A DNA stretch of 6,340 nucleotides from Candidatus Heimdallarchaeota archaeon (GCA_021399405.1 JAAFKL010000300.1:1-6340); one strand, 5' to 3'. Counted from the stretch's first letter, positions 1 through 6,187 are shown. Translations and numbers: made by a program. Notes: generated by a model not told the origin, from the sequence alone.

Positions 1-96
1 AGATTTATTGATTTGGCACTAGAAGAAGAAGATCGTGAACAATTTTCTAGAATGAAATTCATTAAAGCTAAATTGGAAGATCCCGGAGTAGAATAA
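1..96 (+). CDS. C-terminal end of an unidentified protein (5' partial)
   Basis: The frame starting at base 1 is open for 31 codons and ends in TAA at 94-96. The visible tail is charged and looks helical (RFIDLALEEEDREQF near the start, KAKLEDPGVE at the end), which fits the C-terminus of a soluble protein. The stop lies only 2 bp before the ATG of the next gene on the same strand, so the two are probably co-transcribed, and the last codons of this gene (GGAG at 85-88) would supply the downstream ribosome binding site. Too little is visible to name a family. That it is a real gene is supported by the open frame running off the window edge and the tight spacing. Confidence 0.55.
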   Translation, partial: RFIDLALEEEDREQFSRMKFIKAKLEDPGVE

Positions 97-98
97 GA

Positions 99-551
99 AT
101 GACTACGGTAAGCGAATCCCAAATAATCATGTACAAGCAAGTAAATGTAATGAGAGACTTCATGCCGATGGCTAGAGTGTTTTATGATTTACATTTAGAC
201 GGTGATGGTGTTGCAGGTTATGCTATGTGGCAAACCAATGATTTCAGAATACCTATATTATATCATATTGGTGATTATCGTACAAGAAAGAAAAGGGCAG
301 ATACCGAACGTAGTGAAGCTGTTGAGCAGGATGAAAGAAGTTTCTTTTTTACATACCATGATATCCAAGGTATAGTTACTCATAGTGATCACAAAGAACT
401 GCAAGTTCTAACAAATACGGAACAGCTTTCCATTCATTTCCGATGGCCGGAAGATTATGAAGGGTTTGTTACTCACTTAAAAGATAAAATTAGCGACAAG
501 ATATTTTCACGTGATGATGTTGAAGTCAAAGCGTCACTTTATATTTCATAA
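99..551 (+). CDS. Small soluble protein, possible PH/GRAM-like fold
   Basis: This 150-residue protein has no signal peptide and no membrane segment, and I do not recognise it by sequence. Predicted strands fill residues 25-60. A charged, probably disordered loop follows (about 61-80, rich in K, R, D and E). A second strand set (FFFTYHDIQGIVTH at 82-95, LQVLT at 101-105, LSIHFRW at 110-116) leads into a terminal helix after PEDYEGF (117-123). The series 'aromatic-x-DI-x-x-I, strand, strand, PED-x-x-x-F, helix' resembles bacterial PH and GRAM domains, which bind lipids or proteins; this is fold-level inference only. The ATG at 99 was chosen because GGAG lies 10 nt upstream and the gene abuts the preceding stop. 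A later ATG at 129 is a weaker alternative. It is probably in a transcription unit with the truncated gene before it. Confidence 0.7.
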   Translation: MTTVSESQIIMYKQVNVMRDFMPMARVFYDLHLDGDGVAGYAMWQTNDFRIPILYHIGDYRTRKKRADTERSEAVEQDERSFFFTYHDIQGIVTHSDHKELQVLTNTEQLSIHFRWPEDYEGFVTHLKDKISDKIFSRDDVEVKASLYIS

Positions 552-611
552 CCATCTGAGAGAATATCTAATGATAAGAACACTTAAAGGCATCTCTAAT
601 GTAAATTAGTA

Positions 612-1772
612 TTGAACGTGGCTGAAGCATTAATATTTGCAATAGCAATTGATATATTCCTTTTTGTCACTTATATAGGCATATTTTTCTATCTAATCCA
701 AGTGTATAGAAGATGGGAAGAGACAACAATAGGTTTGTGGGGTATAGGAACCCTCGTTGTGTCGCTGTCTTTAGTTTTTCATTTGGTTAGTTCATTGTTA
801 ATTGAAAATGGGAGAGAAGAATTGGCGGAGATTTATTTTTCGTTGGCGTTATCTTACTCATTTTTGGCAATCTGGACATTTGGGGTTTCTCAAATAATCG
901 CTAGGAAAAAACAAGTTGATTTACTAGGATTTGCAGTAATTTCACTCATACTAGGTGCCCTAATCACCAATATTTGGATTTTCAATCGTTCAATACTACA
1001 ACTTACAATCATTCAGAATAATTTTATAGAAAAATCAAATTCTGCAAATCAATCTTATTTATTCCTCAGTATTCTTTTTGTATTGAGCGTATCGTTGATC
1101 CTTGCGCGAGATTCATATTTATTATATCAGGCTAGTAAAACTAGTTATTCAAAATCCCATGGTAAAAGTGTGGCTCTAACACATTTATTGGGATGGCAAA
1201 CATGGATTATTGGGATAATTGTAGTTCAATTGTTCTCAGAGGATATTGGACCTCTAAAATATGTGATACCTTTCATCTTACTTCTTGTCCCGATTCTCAC
1301 TTTAGGTTCTCGACCATTCGAATGGACTCGGGAAGGGTTTGAGCCAGTTATGTTGTTACTTATTGACGAATTTGGTACGTTGGTATTTTCTTGGACAATT
1401 GATACCCATTCGCCTCTCACGCTTGAAGGTGCTTCTGTTGCAAGTATCAGAAAACTTTTGGAAAATTTTGCTAATGAGAGTGTTGATAGCATGGAAATAA
1501 AATTTAAAGCATCATCACTGTACGCCAAAACTTCAAATGGGTACCTCTCTATGTTATTAACCACTGGACCTCATCAATCTTTCAGAAATATACTTGACAA
1601 AATCCATTTGATCCTAGTTTCATCAATGTTAAAGCCGACCGAATTTGGTTTACCAGGGTATGACCTCCCCACAGAATTAAAATGGTTATTGAGTCAATTA
1701 CTACCAACTAAACAAGATACATCTGAGGATATGAGTTTTAGTCTACAAGATACAGTTGATGCGATATCGTAA
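612..1772 (+). CDS. Predicted 7-transmembrane protein with cytosolic longin/roadblock-like C-terminal domain
   Basis: The 386-residue product has seven hydrophobic segments at about residues 5-31, 40-64, 71-95, 103-124, 148-172, 190-208 and 215-233. Basic residues cluster in loops 1-2 (RR), 3-4 (RKK) and 5-6 (K-rich), and after helix 7. This predicts the N-terminus outside and the C-terminus in the cytoplasm, the topology of 7TM sensor modules. Residues 244-340 form a soluble domain: two strands (PVMLLLIDEFGTLVFSW), a long helix (about 272-290), more strands (MEIKFKASSLYAKT, GYLSMLLTTG) and a second helix (about 321-337). That order resembles longin/roadblock-type domains, which often regulate small GTPases in archaea and eukaryotes. 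The last 45 residues look flexible. The assigned start is TTG at 612; GTG at 618 is equally possible. Neither has a clear Shine-Dalgarno site, so a leaderless transcript is plausible. Its function as a receptor or scaffold is inferred. Confidence 0.75.
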   Translation: MNVAEALIFAIAIDIFLFVTYIGIFFYLIQVYRRWEETTIGLWGIGTLVVSLSLVFHLVSSLLIENGREELAEIYFSLALSYSFLAIWTFGVSQIIARKKQVDLLGFAVISLILGALITNIWIFNRSILQLTIIQNNFIEKSNSANQSYLFLSILFVLSVSLILARDSYLLYQASKTSYSKSHGKSVALTHLLGWQTWIIGIIVVQLFSEDIGPLKYVIPFILLLVPILTLGSRPFEWTREGFEPVMLLLIDEFGTLVFSWTIDTHSPLTLEGASVASIRKLLENFANESVDSMEIKFKASSLYAKTSNGYLSMLLTTGPHQSFRNILDKIHLILVSSMLKPTEFGLPGYDLPTELKWLLSQLLPTKQDTSEDMSFSLQDTVDAIS

Positions 1773-1837
1773 TTAAATTATAATATTTGATATAGATATT
1801 AATTATTATTATATTAATTATTATTGAATGTGTTTTA
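1773..1837. terminator. AT-rich convergent spacer, probable transcription end region for both strands
   Basis: This 65-bp gap separates two convergent genes and is almost entirely A and T. It should hold the 3' ends of both transcripts. The plus strand has short T runs such as TTTT near 1832-1835. There is no strong GC hairpin, as expected for archaeal termination, which mostly uses T-rich tracts. The assignment rests on position and composition. Confidence 0.35.
1797..1825. repeat. 14-bp direct repeat, two copies at 15-bp period
   Basis: The sequence tattaattattatt occurs at 1797-1810 and again at 1812-1825, separated by a single A. It lies inside the convergent AT-rich spacer. This is most likely simple low-complexity duplication by slippage; a role in transcription termination is possible but not shown. 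Confidence 0.6.
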
Positions 1838-2302
1838 TTATTTGGTTTCTGAGGTTAATGTTACTTTTCCACCAGCTTTTTTAATCTTGGAGACTGCTCG
1901 GTCTGTGGCTTTAGAAACTGTAATATTCAATTTCTTGGTCACATTTCCTTGAGCAAGAAGTTTCGAGATTCCAATATCTTCAAGATTTATTGTGTAGGTT
2001 TTACCCTTAAGCGTAGCTTTTTCTTTATCCACTAAACCATCTACCGATTCATTGAGATGGCTGACATTGATTGTGTTGTATTTTTCAAGATATTGTTGAG
2101 GTCTTTTGAACCCATATTTTCCAATAATCTTCTTTCCTGTTGCTTTTTCAGCCTTCACAGTTTGAATCCAGTGATGTTGAGTGACTCCAGCATTGCCTCT
2201 TCCACCGCTCATACCGGCTCCCTTGTGATCTCTTACGACACCCCAACCGTGACTACGGCTGGCTCTTTGTCTTCTAACCTTTTTTGATCTACGTACTACC
2301 AT
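1838..2302 (-). CDS. rpl15: Large-subunit ribosomal protein uL15 (L15p, archaeal type)
   Basis: uL15 is an assembly protein of the large ribosomal subunit that threads a basic N-terminal extension through 23S rRNA. The 154-residue product has the family signature at its N-terminus: a basic stretch (VVRRSKKVRRQR) followed by SRSHGWG (15-21) and the glycine-rich KGAGMSGGRGNAG (27-39). A globular C-terminal domain spans about residues 75-152 and ends in the strand KVTLTS. The length is normal for archaea. The ATG at 2302 has GGTGA about 7 nt upstream, overlapping the stop of the preceding uL30 gene, so translation is probably coupled. This is the last ribosomal gene of the run. secY, which usually follows uL15 in archaea, is absent; a convergent membrane-protein gene sits there instead. 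Confidence 0.96.
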   Translation of the reverse strand: MVVRRSKKVRRQRASRSHGWGVVRDHKGAGMSGGRGNAGVTQHHWIQTVKAEKATGKKIIGKYGFKRPQQYLEKYNTINVSHLNESVDGLVDKEKATLKGKTYTINLEDIGISKLLAQGNVTKKLNITVSKATDRAVSKIKKAGGKVTLTSETK

Positions 2303-2312
2303 AATTTTTCAC

Positions 2313-2783
2313 CTAAGCCATACGAGCAATCAATTCGTTGATCGCTTCGCCTCTGTAACCTAGATCCCCTCTACGATTGACAGGATTTTTCAAGGATTTG
2401 AAACCCTTTCGTGGTGGACTAAGTCTAAATACAGGTTTCATATCAGAAACATCTTTGATCTGCGCTTCACCCTTCAAGACAGCTTTGGTAAACTGCTTGA
2501 TAGTGCTATATTGCGAGTTATCTTTGAGATGTTTGTTACTGACTTTAATCTTACCTTGTATTTGTCCTCGTTTTACAATTAAATGCTCAAGAGTATCACT
2601 ATTGATTTCACCCCATGTGACAGTATCCTTCACTTTTTGTAGCATTCCGTATAGTGATTCAGACTCATGATATACAACAGCATGATTTGGTTTGTGTAAT
2701 TTCAAGAGCTTTAGTGTGTGCTCTATGTGATAATTACGACCTGTTCGACCGCGCAATCTAACAATAGCAATTATTTTTACCAT
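2313..2783 (-). CDS. rpl30: Large-subunit ribosomal protein uL30 (L30p, archaeal long form)
   Basis: uL30 binds 23S rRNA in the large subunit. The first 60 or so residues form the compact ferredoxin-like core, beginning MVKIIAIVRLRGRTG and followed by a helix containing HTLKLLKLHKPNHAVV. The remaining residues are the archaeal/eukaryotic extension, which bacterial L30 (about 60 residues) lacks. The C-terminus has the typical archaeal motif FRLSPPRKGFKS (119-130) and then GDLGYRGEAINELIARM. The total of 156 residues is usual for archaea. The gene starts 6 bp after the uS5 stop. GGAG lies about 16 nt before the ATG, far for a Shine-Dalgarno site, so reinitiation by ribosomes finishing uS5 is likely. 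Confidence 0.95.
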   Translation of the reverse strand: MVKIIAIVRLRGRTGRNYHIEHTLKLLKLHKPNHAVVYHESESLYGMLQKVKDTVTWGEINSDTLEHLIVKRGQIQGKIKVSNKHLKDNSQYSTIKQFTKAVLKGEAQIKDVSDMKPVFRLSPPRKGFKSLKNPVNRRGDLGYRGEAINELIARMA

Positions 2784-2789
2784 TTGTTA

Positions 2790-3407
2790 TCACATCCACT
2801 CCTGAGGAGGAAGCACATTATAGGTTGCTTTCAAAGCCTCGAATGTTGCCTTGGCGTAATTACTAGTTGTTCTCGTATCACCCTTGGTTGATGTCCATGC
2901 ATCCTCAATACCTGCAAGACTTAAAACTGTCCTTGCAACTTTCCCAGCAGCCAAACCAGTTCCTCGAGGAGCTGGAATAATCTCGATCTTTACAGATCCA
3001 GTTCGTCCTGTGATTTTGAATGGTACAGAATGTGGCAATCCACATCTGCATTCCCAAGAACCACAACCTCTTCTTAATGGTTTGATATTCGTTTTTGCTA
3101 ATAATATTGCATGACGGATTGCAGGACCGATTTCACGTAACTTGGCTTGTGCCATCCCAATATATCCGTTTTTGTTACCTACAACAACTGATGCTTGGAA
3201 CCTTCGTTTCCGACCTGCACTACTCATTTTCTGAACTAAATTGATTTCAACTACTTCATCGACTAAATCAGGGAGCAATGTATCTACTATTTCGTATTCC
3301 TTAATTGGAACTCCTCGTTGAAAGATTTCATCAATACTGGTTATCCTTCCTTCTTTGACTTCTTGACCAAGCCTTGTTCGAGGTTCCCATTCTTCTATAC
3401 TACTCAT
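2790..3407 (-). CDS. rps5: Small-subunit ribosomal protein uS5 (S5p, archaeal type)
   Basis: uS5 lies on the solvent side of the small subunit near the mRNA entry channel and contributes to decoding accuracy. This 205-residue protein has the double-stranded-RNA-binding-like N-terminal domain at about 50-118 ([19 protein letters not shown] at 66-84). The C-terminal domain includes the basic strand [16 protein letters not shown] (140-155). The segment [12 protein letters not shown] (112-123), with cysteines at 115, 120 and 122, and the following [10 protein letters not shown] are typical of archaeal and eukaryotic uS5. The first 50 residues are the archaeal N-terminal extension. The start codon overlaps the uL18 stop as ATGA, implying translational coupling. 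uS5 is the only small-subunit protein in the run, as in other archaea. Confidence 0.97.
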   Translation of the reverse strand: MSSIEEWEPRTRLGQEVKEGRITSIDEIFQRGVPIKEYEIVDTLLPDLVDEVVEINLVQKMSSAGRKRRFQASVVVGNKNGYIGMAQAKLREIGPAIRHAILLAKTNIKPLRRGCGSWECRCGLPHSVPFKITGRTGSVKIEIIPAPRGTGLAAGKVARTVLSLAGIEDAWTSTKGDTRTTSNYAKATFEALKATYNVLPPQEWM

Positions 3408-3988
3408 AATTTATCTATTTCTCCTTTAGTGGCTGAAACAAGATCAGAAAGTTTTGCAGGTTTAATTTTTGCTGCATGATATTTGGCATATACTTTCTTG
3501 AAATTCTTTGCATCCTCGTTTTTAACGTGTTCGCTAATGGTCTTAATATGAGATCCATTTAGAACATCTTCTGTGGGGAAGATTGATTCATCGGCTGGAA
3601 CATGAACTCCTGCATCAATAAATCCTTTCAAGGTTGCATATATTCTACTTCCTTGGGTATTAGATTGTAATCCCAAGTCCAAAATCGCTTCTGATACACC
3701 TGCTTTGAGAGCTTTCTTTCCAGCTAAATAGCCGGTGAGATAAGCTGCGGGTATATTCCCACAAGATAGATTCCAATTATAATTGCTTAATTGAACACTA
3801 GAAGAAGCGCTCAATGTTTTATCTCCATTAGGATTTGCTTCTACAACTTGAACTCTCATGTGTTTAGTGGTACGGCGGATAATTAATCTGACACTACCAG
3901 ATTTTAACATATCACGTCGTTTATAATAATTGGTTTTACCCTCGCGTCGCCTTCTTAGGGGCACTCTATAAATTGGTCCGTGTGCCAT
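3404..3988 (-). CDS. rpl18: Large-subunit ribosomal protein uL18 (L18p, archaeal type)
   Basis: uL18 binds 5S rRNA and helps dock it into the central protuberance of the large subunit. The 194-residue product matches the archaeal/eukaryotic length; bacterial L18 is about 115. Residues 6-40 carry the conserved basic segment [24 protein letters not shown], followed by the strand [18 protein letters not shown]. The helical [17 protein letters not shown] (81-97), then [31 protein letters not shown], is the family core that contacts 5S rRNA. The start is fixed by the ATG directly after the eL19 stop, with GGAGGGT 6 nt upstream, a strong Shine-Dalgarno match. Its last 4 bases overlap the uS5 start. 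Confidence 0.97.
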   Translation of the reverse strand: MAHGPIYRVPLRRRREGKTNYYKRRDMLKSGSVRLIIRRTTKHMRVQVVEANPNGDKTLSASSSVQLSNYNWNLSCGNIPAAYLTGYLAGKKALKAGVSEAILDLGLQSNTQGSRIYATLKGFIDAGVHVPADESIFPTEDVLNGSHIKTISEHVKNEDAKNFKKVYAKYHAAKIKPAKLSDLVSATKGEIDKL

Positions 3989-4459
3989 TTATTTACCCTC
4001 CGGTATTTGTTTCAAGGCTAATCCACCTTCTTTGATGTGATTAGATAGAAAACGTACACTTCTGAAGTAATTACCCTTTGACTGGTTGTATAATACTCTA
4101 TAACTACCAGGTGAGATGTATTCGCCTTCTCGTAGTTTTTTGAGGTATTTTCTTTGTGCACGGATTTTGTTGATCCAGAGTGATTTTCGATTAGATCGGG
4201 CATTAGCAGTTCCTTTTCTACTACCTGGGCCTTTTCTTTGACCTCTGGCACGTTTAAACTTCATTTTACGTGCTCGACCTCGACTAGTACCGATTTCACG
4301 ACGTGGTTTAATAACTCCATCGTGAATTAATTTCATGACATCTTCTCTTGTAACTGCTAAAGCTACTTTGAAACCTCTTTCGGGATCTACCCATACACCA
4401 TTTCTTCCCTTTTTCAAAATATCTGCGGCCATACGGCGTTGTGTGTTAAGGTTTGTCAT
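3989..4459 (-). CDS. rpl19e: Large-subunit ribosomal protein eL19 (L19e)
   Basis: eL19 occurs only in archaea and eukaryotes, and in those ribosomes takes part in an intersubunit bridge. The 156-residue protein is very basic. It opens with LNTQRRMAADILKKGRNGVWVDP (4-26), the family's N-terminal helical domain. A long arginine/lysine segment follows (about 52-92, including SRGRARKMKFKRARGQRKG), which inserts into rRNA. A helical C-terminal part contains WINKIRAQRKYLKKLREG (95-112). The length is typical of archaea. The start ATG shares one base with the eL32 stop (TAATG), and GGAGG lies 7 nt upstream, inside the eL32 acidic-tail codons. The close coupling implies matched synthesis with eL32. 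Confidence 0.97.
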   Translation of the reverse strand: MTNLNTQRRMAADILKKGRNGVWVDPERGFKVALAVTREDVMKLIHDGVIKPRREIGTSRGRARKMKFKRARGQRKGPGSRKGTANARSNRKSLWINKIRAQRKYLKKLREGEYISPGSYRVLYNQSKGNYFRSVRFLSNHIKEGGLALKQIPEGK

Positions 4460-5013
4460 TAGTTATCCTCCGCATCATCTGAGTCGCTATCCAATTCTTC
4501 ATCATCTACATCATCGAGAAGAATGGTATCATCATCTTCATCTACGTCGGCATCATCATCAGTGAATTCAAAGTCTCCTTCAGATTCATCGTCTAGATCT
4601 CTTCGAATTTGTGGATTGATAATATGAATATCCATCTCTTCAGCAAGATTGATAATGTTAGTTCTTTTCCTTGTACCAACAGTTGATGCAATTTGAGCAA
4701 TTTGGTTTTCTACGTCAATATCATCTAAATCATAAACATTATAGATTCTAACAACTTCCTTTCCTGAAGGATGAAGCCCTTTGACGGCTCGTGGGTTTCG
4801 ATACCCAGTTGTAGGACGCTTTCGTTTGCCCTTGAGTTTCTTACGCATTTTCGAATCAATACCTCTAGGTCGCCTCCAACTAGTTTGCAAACGTTTTAGA
4901 CGGTGCCATTCTGCGCGTATGAATTTAGGACGTGTTCTGTTTTTCTTTGCTCTGATTTTGAGCAAACGTTCTTTTTCCGTAATACGAATCACCTGGCTGT
5001 TTATTAGAAACAA
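4459..5013 (-). CDS. rpl32e: Large-subunit ribosomal protein eL32 (L32e) with long acidic C-terminal tail
   Basis: eL32 is an archaeal/eukaryotic large-subunit protein. The core is clear at about residues 14-136: the basic N-terminus (KERLLKIRAKKNRTRPKFIR), ESW-like TSWRRPRGIDSKMRKKLKGKRKRP (44-67), YRNPRAVKGLHPSGKE (71-86) and a terminal Rossmann-like half with TVGTRKRTNIINLAEEM. The core length is normal, but the protein continues to 184 residues. Residues 139-184 hold 28 Asp/Glu in 46 positions and no Lys or Arg, in stark contrast with the basic core. The assigned start is TTG at 5013, with AGGA 4 nt upstream and an in-frame stop just before it. GTG at 4992 is an alternative that would drop 7 non-conserved residues. 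It is the first gene of the run; uL6, its usual upstream neighbour, is absent. Confidence 0.94.
   Translation of the reverse strand: MFLINSQVIRITEKERLLKIRAKKNRTRPKFIRAEWHRLKRLQTSWRRPRGIDSKMRKKLKGKRKRPTTGYRNPRAVKGLHPSGKEVVRIYNVYDLDDIDVENQIAQIASTVGTRKRTNIINLAEEMDIHIINPQIRRDLDDESEGDFEFTDDDADVDEDDDTILLDDVDDEELDSDSDDAEDN
4462..4599 (-). other. Acidic low-complexity tail of eL32
   Basis: This stretch encodes eL32 residues 139-184, made largely of Asp and Glu in blocks (TDDDADVDEDDD, DDVDDEELDSDSDD). Scattered hydrophobic residues (FEF at 148-150, ILL at 164-166) could act as short interaction motifs. The codons are mostly GAT and GAA, giving a repetitive CATCATCATCTTC-like look on the plus strand. 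The tail is expected to be disordered and exposed. Confidence 0.85.
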
Positions 5014-5050
5014 TGGTTCCTAAGAGAAACAATCCTTTTTTGTGAACCAT
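5013..5050 (-). promoter_or_regulatory. 7-bp inverted repeat overlapping the eL32 ribosome binding site and start codon
   Basis: On the minus strand, ATGGTTC (5050-5044) is perfectly complementary to GAACCAT (5019-5013), with 24 nt between the arms. The 3' arm covers half of the AGGA Shine-Dalgarno-like motif and the first base of the TTG start, so in the mRNA a hairpin could hide the initiation site of the operon's first gene. The stem is short and the loop long, so its stability is uncertain. Regulation by a ribosomal protein is a guess from position. Confidence 0.35.
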
Positions 5051-5164
5051 GTTGTCATGATTCCACAGTAATCAATCGAAATAACTTATTGTAGTAAATA
5101 AAAGAATTGATAGATAGCGCGAATAATTTTCAGTGTTAAGCTTGTATTTCGATTTATTCGGAAT
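5051..5164. promoter_or_regulatory. Divergent promoter region for the ribosomal run and the plus-strand membrane-protein gene
   Basis: The minus-strand ribosomal genes and the plus-strand gene starting near 5216 point away from this AT-rich gap, so it should hold promoters for both. A candidate TATA-like box for the ribosomal transcript is TTTTATTTA on the minus strand (5103-5095), which would give a leader of about 55-60 nt. No comparably clear box stands out for the plus strand; AATAATTTT at 5122-5130 is a weak candidate. The call rests on divergent geometry more than on motif quality. Confidence 0.35.
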
Positions 5165-5215
5165 TTGATATTGATACCGATTTACTTATCAATTTTTGAT
5201 GTTCTGTTATCTATA

Positions 5216-5689
5216 TTGAATAAATTTTTCTTTATCGTCTTACTATTCATTATGTTTCAAGCTCCATTTGCTCACGCTGAGCAAATATATTATTTTAGCG
5301 ATTCAATAAGTGGAAAGGAGTTCAATCATGTTAGCTTTACAATACTCCGAGATATAGATATTGAAATTTGGGGAATTAGTGATGGAAACGTCAGCTTTCT
5401 TGCATTTGATGCTGTGAATTACCAAAATTGGTTAGATTTGATCAATTATACTTCAATTCATCAAACACCAATATCGGGTGAATTCACGTTTAGGATTCTT
5501 ACATCACTTCCTGTGAATTCTACTCTGAACCTGTTATTTTATAATTCAGGAAGCAATGCAGTACAAATTGAGATCACTATTGATGAAATTGTAAATACAA
5601 CAGATGAAAGTCCAATCCTCATACTTCCCATTATTATTTCCTTACCGTTAGTTCTATTCGTATATAGAAAATCAATACGTTCCAGCTGA
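5216..5689 (+). CDS. Secreted type-I membrane protein, beta-rich ectodomain (possible GOLD-like fold)
   Basis: With the TTG start at 5216 the product is about 157 residues and opens with a classic signal peptide: NK, a hydrophobic core (FFFIVLLFIM) and the cleavage-type end APFAHA before EQ. A longer form from TTG at 5165 is also open, but its extra residues are hydrophobic and spoil the signal-peptide shape. The ectodomain is about 110 residues of alternating strands (HVSFTI, IDIEIWGI, VSFLAFDAVNYQNW, GEFTFRIL, LNLLFYNSG, VQIEITI), consistent with a small beta sandwich. It has four N-x-S/T sequons (NVS, NYT, NST, NTT). It ends with one membrane helix (ILILPIIISLPLVLFVY) and a basic tail (RKSIRSS), so the ectodomain faces outside. 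The strand pattern recalls GOLD domains of p24-type cargo receptors; this is inference. Its function is unknown. Confidence 0.6.
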   Translation: MNKFFFIVLLFIMFQAPFAHAEQIYYFSDSISGKEFNHVSFTILRDIDIEIWGISDGNVSFLAFDAVNYQNWLDLINYTSIHQTPISGEFTFRILTSLPVNSTLNLLFYNSGSNAVQIEITIDEIVNTTDESPILILPIIISLPLVLFVYRKSIRSS

Positions 5690-5755
5690 AATTGCTAATA
5701 TTTAATGTTGAATCACAATCATTTGAGACCTGATAGATACGATCCAAAATATATT

Positions 5756-5816
5756 TCCGTACTATGATAATTGATTCCGTACTATTGAATAAACGAAGTT
5801 AAATAATCCGTACTAT
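5756..5816 (+). repeat. Three direct copies of a 10-bp repeat (tccgtactat)
   Basis: Identical copies of tccgtactat lie at 5756-5765, 5776-5785 and 5807-5816, with start-to-start distances of 20 and 31 bp. The first two share an extra leading T. The repeats sit in the gene-free stretch between the membrane-protein stop and the transposase remnant. They could be subterminal binding sites of the mobile element or an operator array. The rest of 5690-5887 is AT-rich with no coding signal. Confidence 0.75.
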
Positions 5817-5830
5817 AATATTAGAATTCT

Positions 5831-5864
5831 TCGAACGATTGTATTAAATAATTCGATCGATTGT
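5831..5864 (+). repeat. Imperfect 12-bp direct repeat with a GATCGAT core
   Basis: tcgaacgattgt (5831-5842) and tcgatcgattgt (5853-5864) match at 11 of 12 positions. The second contains the same cgatcgat tetranucleotide motif that appears on the other side of the transposase remnant at 6192-6202 and 6279-6299. Confidence 0.5.
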
Positions 5865-5887
5865 TGTCATTAATAATTAGTGAGACA

Positions 5888-6187
5888 TTACCTCCATTCA
5901 AATTTTATGAGCGAATGCTCATATTGTTGCCATGCTGAAAGCATGGCTGCATATTCTGCTTCCGGACCAAGGTATCGTTCATGAGGAGTCATATTCGTTG
6001 ATGAAAGAGCCCGAACCTTATTGTAGAAGCCTCTCCAGTTATCGACTGCTTCCTGGAGTTCATCAATGGTTTCCGTAAACACTAAATCCCTAGCTTCGTA
6101 TTGTAGACTTTGTTGTACTCTTTCCACTTTACCTGTAGTCTGAGGATGTCTGAGTCTTGATTTGATACCTTTAATCTTGTATTTTTT
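5888..6187 (-). pseudogene. C-terminal fragment of a DDE (integrase-core) transposase, IS481/IS3-like
   Basis: The minus-strand frame is open from 6187 to the TAA at 5890-5888, about 99 codons. It begins KKYKIKGIKSRLRHPQTTGKVER, where HPQTTGKVER is the conserved block around the catalytic glutamate of DDE transposases with an rve fold. WRGFYNKVRALSSTNMTPHERY follows, equivalent to the 'YN-x-x-R-P-H-x-AL-x-x-x-TP' block found at the C-terminus of IS481- and IS3-type enzymes. The part with both catalytic aspartates is missing: a TAA stop interrupts the frame at 6190-6188 and no convincing N-terminal half follows. A GTG at 6127 gives an open frame but lies inside the conserved block, so it is not a true start. 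The gene is dead unless a frameshift restores it. Confidence 0.75.

Noticed and set aside
1226..1564. Minus-strand open frame of 112 codons
   Set aside because: It lies wholly inside the 7TM protein gene on the other strand, whose hydrophobic pattern is clearly the real coding signal.
2057..3114. Plus-strand open frames at 2057-2287, 2377-2670 and 2884-3114
   Set aside because: All are antisense to the unmistakable uL15, uL30 and uS5 genes and show no family features.
4018..4251. Minus-strand open frame overlapping eL19
   Set aside because: It is a different frame of the conserved eL19 gene; the peptide has no recognisable features.
4335..4565. Plus-strand open frame with a histidine-rich end
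   Set aside because: It is antisense to eL19 and the acidic tail of eL32; the His-rich stretch is just the complement of Asp/Glu codons.
4781..5023. Plus-strand open frame at the 5' end of the ribosomal run
   Set aside because: It is antisense to the conserved eL32 core.
5011..5050. Alternative ATG at 5050 (minus strand) as the eL32 start
   Set aside because: It is in a different frame from the conserved eL32 core and would need a frameshift to join it.
5756..5816. CRISPR array
   Set aside because: The repeat is only 10 bp with unequal short spacing (10 and 21 bp gaps) and no cas genes nearby.
5930..5946. Perfect 6-bp stem, 5-nt loop hairpin (CCATGC/GCATGG)
   Set aside because: It falls inside the transposase coding fragment and has no U-rich tail; likely chance.
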